Positions 7,749 through 14,250 of a stretch of DNA of 20,077 bases are shown here, piece by piece. Under the pieces are notes generated by a model. That model was given only the letters and a program-made list of their open reading frames with translations, searched no databases and had not been told where the DNA came from. The stretch comes from Palsa-883 sp035696165 (GTDB taxonomy: Bacteria > Pseudomonadota > Alphaproteobacteria > Acetobacterales > Acetobacteraceae), in assembly GCA_035696165.1 (NCBI GenBank), contig DASRQX010000095.1, positions 1 to 20,077 on the forward strand. The letters run 5' to 3'. A program made the translations under genes and the position numbers. Positions within the stretch are counted from its first letter, which is position 1; the number at the start of each line of letters is the position of its first letter.

Positions 7749-9044
7749 ATGCCGGCCGGGCATTTGGCCACGCCCCGTGCCAGGCGTGGCCTCGATCTGT
7801 TGAATTTCTTCATCGCCGACGTGCAGACCGGGTTCGGGCCGTTCGTCGCGGTGTATTTGACCGCGCGGCATTGGACCCAGGTGGAGATCGGCTTCGCCCT
7901 AAGCCTCGGCACGATGACGGCCATGGTCAGCCAGATACCGGCGGGTGCCCTGGTAGACGCGTTGCGTGGCAAGCGCGCCGCGGCCGCCGCCGGCATTGTG
8001 GCGATCGGCGCCTCGGCGCTGCTGCTGGCGGTCTGGCCGGTGCTGCTGCCGGTGCTGGTGGCGCAGGTGCTGCACGGCTTCGCGAGTTGCGTGCTGATCC
8101 CCGCGATCGCCGCAGTCAGCCTGGGGCTGGTCGGGCATGCCGCCCTGGGCGAGCGGCTCGGGCGCAACGCGCGCTTCGCGGCGCTGGGCAACGGGCTGGC
8201 GGCCGGGGTGATGGGGGTGATAGGCAGCTATGTCTCGGAGCGCTCGGTGTTCGTGCTGACCGCGGCACTCTGCCTGCCGGCGCTCGCGACGTTGCCATTT
8301 ATAAGAGGGGCGTCGTTTATGAGTGCAGGGCCGTTTATAGATGTAGGGACGTCCAGCCACGGTGCGTCAGTCGTCGATGCGGCGCCACCGCCGCCGCAAC
8401 TCGCGACGAGGCACGCGGCGAAGATCGGGGCGGCAACGAAGATCGGAACGGAACAATCCGAGCTGGCAGTACTGCTCACCGATCGCCGCCTGCTGGTGTT
8501 CGCGGCTTGCGTGGCGCTGTTCCATCTGTCGAACGCCGCGATGCTGCCGATCGCCGCCGGCGAGGTTACCCAGCTTGAGGGCACGCGCGCCAGCCTGATC
8601 ATCGCCGCCTGCATCGTGGTGCCCCAGGGAGTGGTGGCGCTGCTGTCGCCCTGGGTGGGCCGCACCGCCGAGCGGCACGGACGGCGCCCTCTGCTGTTGC
8701 TGGGCTGGGCGTCATTGCCGTTGCGCGGCGTGCTGCTGGCGCTGCTGCCGAACCCGTTTCTGCTGGTCGCGCTGCAGGCGATCAGCGGCATCAGCGCAGC
8801 GGTGTTCGGCGTGATGCTGCCGCTGATCGCCGACGACGTGACGCGCGGGCTGCACAAGTTCAACCTGTGCATCGGCATATTCGGGCTGGCCGCGGCTGGC
8901 GGGGCGACGCTGAGCACGACGCTGGCGGGCTGGCTGGCGGATACCGCCGGCGATCGCGTGGCGTTCCTCGGCCTTGTCGTCGCCGGGCTGGCGGGGACAG
9001 CGCTGGTGTGGCTGGCGATGCCGGAGACGCGGGCTGGCGAGTAG
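7749..9044 (+). CDS. MFS transporter, 431 aa
   Basis: A major facilitator superfamily carrier with about 12 transmembrane segments in two six-helix halves. Loop motif A variants are visible after TM2 (PAGALVDALRGKRA, residues 64-77) and after TM8 (WVGRTAERHGRRPLLL). The last helices include GIFGLAAAGGATLSTTLAGWLAD. The start ATG is 3 nt after the PRC-barrel stop with only a weak SD, so it is probably translated by coupling. The central cytoplasmic loop (about 183-240) carries an odd insertion-like segment: three 6-residue units PFIRGA, SFMSAG, PFIDVG encoded by 18-bp repeats with rare codons, followed by a low-complexity stretch. The frame stays open, so the protein should still be made. Substrate is unknown. 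It is the last gene of the plus-strand run; a dispersed hairpin repeat follows. Confidence 0.9.
   Translation: MPAGHLATPRARRGLDLLNFFIADVQTGFGPFVAVYLTARHWTQVEIGFALSLGTMTAMVSQIPAGALVDALRGKRAAAAAGIVAIGASALLLAVWPVLLPVLVAQVLHGFASCVLIPAIAAVSLGLVGHAALGERLGRNARFAALGNGLAAGVMGVIGSYVSERSVFVLTAALCLPALATLPFIRGASFMSAGPFIDVGTSSHGASVVDAAPPPPQLATRHAAKIGAATKIGTEQSELAVLLTDRRLLVFAACVALFHLSNAAMLPIAAGEVTQLEGTRASLIIAACIVVPQGVVALLSPWVGRTAERHGRRPLLLLGWASLPLRGVLLALLPNPFLLVALQAISGISAAVFGVMLPLIADDVTRGLHKFNLCIGIFGLAAAGGATLSTTLAGWLADTAGDRVAFLGLVVAGLAGTALVWLAMPETRAGE
8295..8348 (+). repeat. 3 x 18-bp in-frame tandem repeat in MFS central loop
   Basis: Units 8295-8312, 8313-8330 and 8331-8348 share the pattern YCRTTTATRRRNGNRGGG and encode PFIRGA/SFMSAG/PFIDVG. 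Codons ATA, AGA, GTA, AGT and TTT are unlike the GC-ending codons on either side. Confidence 0.8.
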
Positions 9045-9206
9045 AATCCGACGGGAGGTGCAGTTGGGTTCTATCCGCGGGTTGTCGATTTGGTGGGCTG
9101 ACGCCGTGGTAGTGGGCGTTGGGATCTGCTCACCAGAGCACGTTCATTGTGACTGGAACTGCGGATATCGCTCCGCTTGCCGACCTTGGGCCGCGAAGCG
9201 GATCAA

Positions 9207-9290
9207 TAGTGAGGGTGGTGCGGCGGCGCGACCCTCACCCTCGTCGCTTCGCGCCTCGACCTCTCCCGCAAGCGCGGGAGAGGTGTAGCG
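9207..9290. repeat. Dispersed intergenic hairpin repeat, probable bidirectional terminator
   Basis: This lies between convergent genes. It holds an 8-bp inverted repeat (GTGAGGGT 9209-9216 with ACCCTCAC 9231-9238) and a perfect 10-bp stem with a 4-nt loop (CCTCTCCCGC 9260-9269, GCGGGAGAGG 9274-9283). The CCCTCACCC...CCTCTCCCGC...GCGGGAGAGG pattern is a familiar dispersed intergenic repeat of proteobacterial genomes; spurious translations read SPALAGEVEARSDEGEG. There is no U-tract. Confidence 0.7.
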
Positions 9291-9303
9291 CGGGACATTC
9301 GTT

Positions 9304-10284
9304 CTAGCGCAGCTCCGGAATGACCCATAGCGGCTTCTCGCCGCGCGCCACGCGCTGGACGTTGTCGAAACCATTGCGGAAGCGGGCCTGCTGGTTGTCC
9401 CAGGTGGGGCCGGCGTAGTGCGGCGTGACGATCACGTTCTCCATGCTAAACAGCGGATTGTTGGCGGGCGGCGGCTCCTGGTCGAAGACATCCAGGCCGG
9501 CGCCGGCGATCGCGCCGCTGCTCAGCGCCTCGATCAGCGCCTTCTCGTCCACCACCGGGCCTCGGCAGGTGTTGATCAGATAGGCCGTGGGCTTCATCTG
9601 CCTGAACTGCGCGGCGCCCATCATGTGGCGCGTCTGCGGCGTCAGCGGCACGTGCAACGAAACGATGTCGGAGGTCCGCAGCACCTCGTCGAACAGCCTG
9701 AACCGCACGCCGAGCGCGTCGGCCGCGTCCTCGCTCAGCCGGGCGGTGTCGAAATATTGCACGGCGAGGCCGAACGCCTGCGCGAGGCGGGTGACCTTCT
9801 TGCCGATATTGCCGAGGCCGATGACGCCAAGCGTGCGGCCGTACAACTCATAGAGCCGCACATTGGCGACATCGTTGCCGCGCCAGCGGCCGGACGCGGT
9901 CATCGAATGCTGCCAGGTCAGCCGGCGGCAGACCGCGAGCATCAGCATGATCGCGTGCTCGGCGACCGCGATGGCGTTGGCGCCGCCGTTGTTGCTGACC
10001 GGCACGCCGGCGCGCCGCGCCGCTTCGATGTCCACCCGGTCATAGCCGGCGCTGAGCAGTTGGATCAGCTTCAGTTTCGGGGCGGCCCGGTAGAAGCTGT
10101 CGTCCATCTTCACCTCGCCGAGGCCGACGATGTATTCGGCGTCGGGGAGTGCGGCCTTGAATTCGGGGCTGTCGGCGCGGGCGACGATCATATCGATCCC
10201 AGGTGGGGCGAGTTCGCGGGCGATGTCCATCGCGCTGAGCGGGTTGTCCATCACGATCATCTTCGGCGGCATCTTCGGGGCCAT
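9304..10284 (-). CDS. NAD(P)-dependent D-2-hydroxyacid dehydrogenase, 326 aa
   Basis: An oxidoreductase interconverting a 2-keto acid and a D-2-hydroxy acid. The split substrate-binding domain is formed by residues 1-100 plus the C-terminus. The Rossmann domain has GLGNIG at 156-161. The catalytic triad is in normal order and spacing: Arg241 in NTCRGPVVDE, Glu270 in DVFDQEP, His289 in TPHYAG. It is of normal length and intact. The start is the ATG at 10284, with AGGAGG at good spacing; an in-frame extension to a TTG at 10389 has no such support. The exact substrate (glyoxylate/hydroxypyruvate, phosphoglycerate-like or other) is not determinable. The fold differs from SerA in lacking an ACT domain. 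A 14-bp palindrome (10376-10389) about 90 nt upstream is a candidate operator. The gene is convergent with the MFS gene. Confidence 0.94.
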   Translation of the reverse strand: MAPKMPPKMIVMDNPLSAMDIARELAPPGIDMIVARADSPEFKAALPDAEYIVGLGEVKMDDSFYRAAPKLKLIQLLSAGYDRVDIEAARRAGVPVSNNGGANAIAVAEHAIMLMLAVCRRLTWQHSMTASGRWRGNDVANVRLYELYGRTLGVIGLGNIGKKVTRLAQAFGLAVQYFDTARLSEDAADALGVRFRLFDEVLRTSDIVSLHVPLTPQTRHMMGAAQFRQMKPTAYLINTCRGPVVDEKALIEALSSGAIAGAGLDVFDQEPPPANNPLFSMENVIVTPHYAGPTWDNQQARFRNGFDNVQRVARGEKPLWVIPELR

Positions 10285-10375
10285 CGGTTTCCTCCTGCAG
10301 AGTTGGCGGGAGGATAGCGGGGTGGCGGCTGGGCGCCCAGGGGTGGGCAAGGATAAGCCGGCTTCGTACGTCATG

Positions 10376-10389
10376 TTGTCCGCGGACAA
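10376..10389. promoter_or_regulatory. 14-bp perfect palindrome upstream of the dehydrogenase
   Basis: TTGTCCGCGGACAA is a perfect palindrome ending 92 bp upstream of the dehydrogenase ATG. Its size and shape suit a dimeric repressor of the GntR or LacI type. No promoter elements could be placed confidently next to it, and a chance palindrome is possible. Confidence 0.35.
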
Positions 10390-10391
10390 GC

Positions 10392-10456
10392 AAGATTCAC
10401 CACGAAGTAAGCCAGCGGCCGGCGGGCGGCCGCTGGCTTACTTCGTGGTGGATTTT
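10392..10456. terminator. Very long near-perfect inverted repeat (24-bp perfect core stem, 5-nt loop)
   Basis: Arms 10398-10421 and 10427-10450 are perfectly complementary over 24 bp around the loop GCGGG. Pairing continues outward for about six more positions with two G-T wobbles (10392-10397 with 10451-10456). On the plus strand TTTTAT follows. It lies just beyond the stop of the minus-strand DUF4239 gene and 108 nt before the dehydrogenase start. It would therefore insulate the two, but it is much longer than an ordinary terminator. Confidence 0.75.
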
Positions 10457-10469
10457 ATACAAGCCGCCG

Positions 10470-11291
10470 TCAGGGCGCTCCGGCCGGCAGTGGCGGTTGG
10501 GTAAGATGCACCAGCGCGTAGCGCAATGGCGCACTAGGGATCTTGAAAGTCCCAGTCAGCGGCCGGTCCAAAGTCAATGCCAGAAAGATCGAGGACGACA
10601 GCGACAGTGCCACCAAGGCTGTCACCAGGATCACCACGGTGTTGCGCGGCGAAGTGGCCCCGGCGATGACGAAGATTATCGCGAGCCAGAACATCAGGAT
10701 TGCAACGAATCGCCCGGTCAACGACGGCTGCCCGTTCTCGATCAGGTTCCAACGCTGCTGCGACAGCTGCGTCATGCGGGTTTGCAGAGTGGACGCGATC
10801 GAACGATGGAACTCGTCTTGCGGCGTCAGGCGGTGTATTGCGAGATCGATCCGGTTCAGTATCGTATCAAGTTCGACGCTCTCCACGTCGCCCTTGACCA
10901 TTGGGTTCAGATGACGCGGATACACGCCGGGCGGTGGCGGTTCTTCCGGCCACGTGTCGGCGATCGCCGCCCTGGTGTACAGGATCAGGTCGGCGCGGAG
11001 TGGATCGACCTCCGGCCCGTATTCGCGCAGCCGCTGATCCAGTTCCACGATGTTGACACTGAGGCCACGAAGTCCGGTCCCGAGCAAATCGACCCGTCTT
11101 TGTGCGGATGAAATCACCAGTCCCAGAACCAATGCCACGAACGTCACCAGCAAGGTCATCAGCACGCGGATGGAGTCAACGGATTCTCGGCTGCGATGAT
11201 GCTCGCGTAGAAAGCGCTGTGCGACCTGTCCGACCCAGAAGCTGCCGACCAGCACCGGCAGGCACAACAGCGCGACGGTCACTTCATACAT
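10470..11291 (-). CDS. DUF4239 (bestrophin-like) membrane protein, 273 aa
   Basis: An integral membrane protein with two N-terminal helices (about 4-24 and 42-62), a soluble middle of about 125 residues, and two C-terminal helices (about 194-212 and 217-240). The ending LTLDRPLTGTFKIPSAPLRYAL is the hallmark of DUF4239, where a (E/L)LDRPxxGxxxxxxxPLRxAL motif follows the last helix. Function in this family is not established; the label bestrophin-like reflects a distant resemblance to anion channels. The middle region contains a Pro-rich EEPPPPG loop and predicted amphipathic helices. The start is the ATG at 11291 with AGGATC upstream. It appears monocistronic: purA lies upstream on the same strand, separated by about 120 bp with a small hairpin, and the long inverted repeat follows its stop. 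Confidence 0.87.
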   Translation of the reverse strand: MYEVTVALLCLPVLVGSFWVGQVAQRFLREHHRSRESVDSIRVLMTLLVTFVALVLGLVISSAQRRVDLLGTGLRGLSVNIVELDQRLREYGPEVDPLRADLILYTRAAIADTWPEEPPPPGVYPRHLNPMVKGDVESVELDTILNRIDLAIHRLTPQDEFHRSIASTLQTRMTQLSQQRWNLIENGQPSLTGRFVAILMFWLAIIFVIAGATSPRNTVVILVTALVALSLSSSIFLALTLDRPLTGTFKIPSAPLRYALVHLTQPPLPAGAP

Positions 11292-11369
11292 GCTTGATCC
11301 TGCTGCTGGGATGCCCGTTTCGATGGACGCGTGGAGGCAATCCTGGCACCTGATTCCCGACCCCCGCCC

Positions 11370-11386
11370 CCTCCCTCAAGGGGAGG
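11370..11386 (-). terminator. Short hairpin after purA
   Basis: CCTCCC (11370-11375) pairs with GGGAGG (11381-11386) around TCAAG, 25 nt beyond the purA stop. It belongs to a pattern (CCCCTCCCT...AGGGGAGG) that recurs in intergenic DNA of many proteobacteria. There is no U-tract, so terminator function is weakly supported. Confidence 0.4.
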
Positions 11387-11411
11387 CGGAGAAGTTGGGC
11401 GCTTGGACGGG

Positions 11412-12701
11412 CTATCCCTCGAATGGATCGCGCATCAGGATCGTGTCGTCGCGCTCCGGGCTGGTCGACAAGAGGGTGACCGGGGCCTCGACCAGTTCCT
11501 CGATCCGGCGCACGTACTTGATCGCCTGCGCGGGCAACGCGCCCCAGGAACGGGCACCGCGGGTGGACCCGGACCAGCCCTCCATGACCTCGTATTCGGG
11601 CGTCGCGGCGGCCTGCGCGCGCGGGGCAGCCGGCAAATGGTGATACAGTTCGCCCTCGATCCGATAGCCGGTGCAGACCTTCAGCTCGGTCAGTCCGTCC
11701 AGCACATCCAGCTTGGTCAGGGCCAACCCGTTGATGCCGCCCACCTTCACCGCCTGGCGCACCAGAACGGCATCGAACCAACCGCAGCGGCGGCGGCGGC
11801 CGGTGTTGACGCCGTACTCGTTGCCACGGTCGCCCAGCAATTTACCGATTTCGTCGTGCAGCTCGGTCGGGAACGGTCCGGAACCGACACGTGTCGAATA
11901 GGCCTTGGCGATCCCCAGCACGAAGCCGATCGCCCCCGGCCCCATGCCGGCGCCCGAGGCCGCCGTCGCCGCCACCGTGTTCGATGAGGTCACGTAAGGA
12001 TAGGTGCCGTGATCGACATCCAGCATCACCGCCTGGGCGCCCTCGAACAGGATGCGCTTGCCGGCGCGGCGCAACTCATCCAGGCGGATCCACAACGGCT
12101 CGGCAAAGGGCAGGATGCGCGGCGCCAGTTTCAGCAGCCGCGCCAGCAGCACCGCCTTATCGAAAGTCTCGGCGCCCAGACCGGCGAGCAGCGTGTTGTG
12201 ATGGCGCAACAACTCGTCAAGCTTCAGCGACAGCGTCTCCGGCTCCGCCAGGTCGGCGACGCGGATGGCGCGGCGCGCCACCTTGTCCTCGTAGGCGGGG
12301 CCGATGCCGCGCCCGGTGGTGCCGATCTTGTGCTCGCCCCTCGCCGCTTCCCGCGCGCGGTCCAGCGCGCCGTGGAACGGCAGGATCAGCGCGGCGTTCT
12401 CGGCGATCCGCAAGGTCGCCGGCGAGACGCGCAGCCCCTGGGCCGCGACCTTGTCGATCTCGGCGAGCAGCGCCTCGGGATCGATCACGACGCCGTTGCC
12501 GATGATGCCGAGTTTTTCGCGCACCAGGCCGGATGGCAACAGCGACAGCTTGTAGGTCTCGTTGCCGACCACCAGCGTGTGGCCGGCGTTGTGGCCGCCC
12601 TGGAAGCGCACGACGACATCGGCGCGGCTGGCGAGCCAGTCCACCACCTTACCTTTGCCCTCGTCGCCCCATTGGGCGCCGATCACGGCAACGTTCGGCA
12701 T
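11412..12701 (-). CDS. purA: Adenylosuccinate synthetase, 429 aa
   Basis: This catalyses IMP + aspartate + GTP to adenylosuccinate, the first committed step of AMP synthesis, in the cytoplasm. It is full length and shows all family landmarks: the GTP-loop GAQWGDEGKGKVVD at residues 8-21, GGHNAGHT around 36-42, GTTGRGIGPAYEDK, VDHGTYPYVTSSN, STRVGSGPFPTE, and the nucleotide-specific GRRRRCGWFDA loop. It ends with TSPERDDTI. The ATG at 12701 is preceded by GGAGG at 6-nt spacing; an ATG at 12706 is out of frame. It lies 16 bp downstream of hisZ on the same strand, so the two are probably co-transcribed, a pairing of histidine and purine synthesis genes seen in several alphaproteobacteria. Confidence 0.98.
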   Translation of the reverse strand: MPNVAVIGAQWGDEGKGKVVDWLASRADVVVRFQGGHNAGHTLVVGNETYKLSLLPSGLVREKLGIIGNGVVIDPEALLAEIDKVAAQGLRVSPATLRIAENAALILPFHGALDRAREAARGEHKIGTTGRGIGPAYEDKVARRAIRVADLAEPETLSLKLDELLRHHNTLLAGLGAETFDKAVLLARLLKLAPRILPFAEPLWIRLDELRRAGKRILFEGAQAVMLDVDHGTYPYVTSSNTVAATAASGAGMGPGAIGFVLGIAKAYSTRVGSGPFPTELHDEIGKLLGDRGNEYGVNTGRRRRCGWFDAVLVRQAVKVGGINGLALTKLDVLDGLTELKVCTGYRIEGELYHHLPAAPRAQAAATPEYEVMEGWSGSTRGARSWGALPAQAIKYVRRIEELVEAPVTLLSTSPERDDTILMRDPFEG

Positions 12702-12711
12702 TTCATGCCTC

Positions 12712-12735
12712 CAGTGGTCAGGGGTCAGTGGTCAG
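12712..12735. repeat. Short direct repeat at the hisZ/purA junction
   Basis: The 10-mer CAGTGGTCAG occurs at 12712-12721 and 12726-12735, separated by GGGT, across the last hisZ codons, the stop and the purA leader. It lies next to the purA Shine-Dalgarno sequence. It may be a small slippage product. Confidence 0.55.
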
Positions 12736-13872
12736 AGGAGCGGCGGCGCCGTTCTTCAGGATGTGGGTGCAGCCGAGGCGACGCGCTTCGGCGGCATCAT
12801 CGCGCATCGCGGCGAGGCTGGCGATCGTCGCGTACCCCAAGCGGCGCATATGTGCGGCATCGTCCTGGTCGGCACCCAGCGGCACATACAGACGCGGCCT
12901 GGGCTGGCGCGGCGGAGCGACGCGCAAGATCGCGTCCGGGTATAGCGTCAGGCCGGTTGCCGGCTCGGCGTCGCCACTGAGGTAGCGCCCGCCACGGCCG
13001 AGTTCCTCGTGCCGGCCGGGGGCGAAGATCGTGATCGAGACGCCGGTGTGATAGCGCAGGCCGCGGAACTCGACCGGGTCGATGGTCAGCCGCAGCATGG
13101 GGGCGCGCGCACGGATCGCGGCGACCGTGGCGGCAAGGCCGTCGGCCAGGTCGCGCACCGCCGGCGGCAGGTCCGCTGCGGCCAGCGCGGCCAGCGCGCG
13201 GTCGGCCGGGCCGGCGGCCAGCAGCAGTTCGGTCAGCGTGCCGGCCAGGGCGCCGGCGTGGCGCTGCACCGAGGCCGCGTCCTTGCGGTCCAGCGCGCGA
13301 GCCAGCGCGGCGCGGTCGGGGCCGGTGATGCCGGCGTCGTCGAGCAGCGCGGGGCTCAGCGTCGGCACGGTCAGGTCGAAGCTGAACTGGGTCAGGCCGA
13401 TCGCGGCCAGCGCCTCGGCGCCGACCAACACGATTTCGGCATCGGCGGCGGGCGCGTCGGTGCCGATCAGCTCGATGCCGGCCTGGGCGATCTGCCGGTC
13501 GGGGGCGAGCTGGCTGCCGCGCACCAGCAGGCACTGGCCGGCGTAGGACAGCCGCAACGGCCTGGGCGCGGCGGCCAGGCGGGTGGCGGCGATGCGCGCA
13601 ACCTGCGGGGTGGTGTCGGCCCGCAGGCCCATCATGCGCTGGCTGTCGGGGTCCATCAGCCGGAAGGTCTGCTCGGCCACCGCGGCGCCGGTGCCCGCCA
13701 GCAGGCTGTCCGCGAACTCCAGCAACGGCGGCTTCACCCGCGCGTATCCGTGCGCGGTGAACACCTCCATCAGCGCCTCTACCGATGCCGCCTCGGTCTC
13801 GGCGTCGGGCGGCAGCAGGTCGCGCAGGCCGGCGGGCAGCAGCGCCAGGTTGATCGGACCGTCGTCAGTCAT
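12718..13872 (-). CDS. hisZ: ATP phosphoribosyltransferase regulatory subunit HisZ, 384 aa
   Basis: A paralogue of histidyl-tRNA synthetase that binds the short form of HisG to make active, histidine-sensitive ATP phosphoribosyltransferase, the first step of histidine synthesis. The N-terminus LLPAGLRDLLPPDAE is typical, followed by class II synthetase-like motifs: PPLLEFADSL, the motif-2-like segment MGLRADTTPQVARIAATRL, and the motif-3-like GRGGRYLSG. The short length and lack of an anticodon-binding domain distinguish it from HisS. The ATG at 13872 is chosen because the conserved sequence starts right after it; an ATG at 13929 is in frame but adds a His/Pro-rich repeat-encoded leader. No SD is visible; instead the leader is a 14-bp minisatellite. 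hisG is not in this window. Confidence 0.95.
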   Translation of the reverse strand: MTDDGPINLALLPAGLRDLLPPDAETEAASVEALMEVFTAHGYARVKPPLLEFADSLLAGTGAAVAEQTFRLMDPDSQRMMGLRADTTPQVARIAATRLAAAPRPLRLSYAGQCLLVRGSQLAPDRQIAQAGIELIGTDAPAADAEIVLVGAEALAAIGLTQFSFDLTVPTLSPALLDDAGITGPDRAALARALDRKDAASVQRHAGALAGTLTELLLAAGPADRALAALAAADLPPAVRDLADGLAATVAAIRARAPMLRLTIDPVEFRGLRYHTGVSITIFAPGRHEELGRGGRYLSGDAEPATGLTLYPDAILRVAPPRQPRPRLYVPLGADQDDAAHMRRLGYATIASLAAMRDDAAEARRLGCTHILKNGAAAPLTTDP

Positions 13873-13942
13873 GGCGAGAGTGGCATGGCGAGGGTGGCAT
13901 GGCAGGGGGTGGTATCGCGAGGGTGGCATCGAGCGGGCGTGG
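13871..13942. repeat. 14-15-bp degenerate minisatellite at the hisZ translation start (5 units)
   Basis: The units are ATGGCGAGAGTGGC (13871-13884), ATGGCGAGGGTGGC (13885-13898), a 15-nt variant (13899-13913), ATCGCGAGGGTGGC (13914-13927) and a decayed copy (13928-13942). On the minus strand the unit junctions create ATG codons at 13929, 13900, 13886 and 13872; only 13929 and 13872 are in the hisZ frame. Confidence 0.8.
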
Positions 13943-14250
13943 GTGGTGGGGATGAGTCATCGCAGGCGGTCAGCTAGCAACAATTTGCGCTGAGCGGAAT
14001 TGGCCCGCGGCGCAACCGTCGGCCGGGTAGCGCGAAATTGTGGCAGCCCCGGCCATTCGATCGCCGCACTCGTAACGTTACTCGGATGTGCAGCCAGAAT
14101 GTCCGCACCCGTGACCCGGGGAGGATCGCAGGGTGGGCCGGCCAGCAGTGCGAGGCAATGCGCCTCGGCCCCGTCGTCGTGCGGGGGGCGATGCCAAAGG
14201 ACGCCGATTGGCCGGGGTCTCGACCCTGCGCCTCATACAAGGAGAAAAAC
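13873..14250. other. Divergent intergenic region between hisZ and the first WXXGXW gene (378 bp)
   Basis: This contains the hisZ minisatellite, a perfect 10-bp palindrome GTAACGTTAC (14072-14081) and a small hairpin CGAGGC/GCCTCG (14151-14167). Promoters for both directions must be here, but I cannot place -35/-10 boxes with confidence. Open frames in it lack protein-like sequence. Confidence 0.5.

Noticed and set aside
14038..14250. N-terminal extension of WXXGXW copy 1
   Set aside because: The signal peptide begins at 14251 with a strong SD; the upstream translation is not protein-like and copy 2 has no equivalent.
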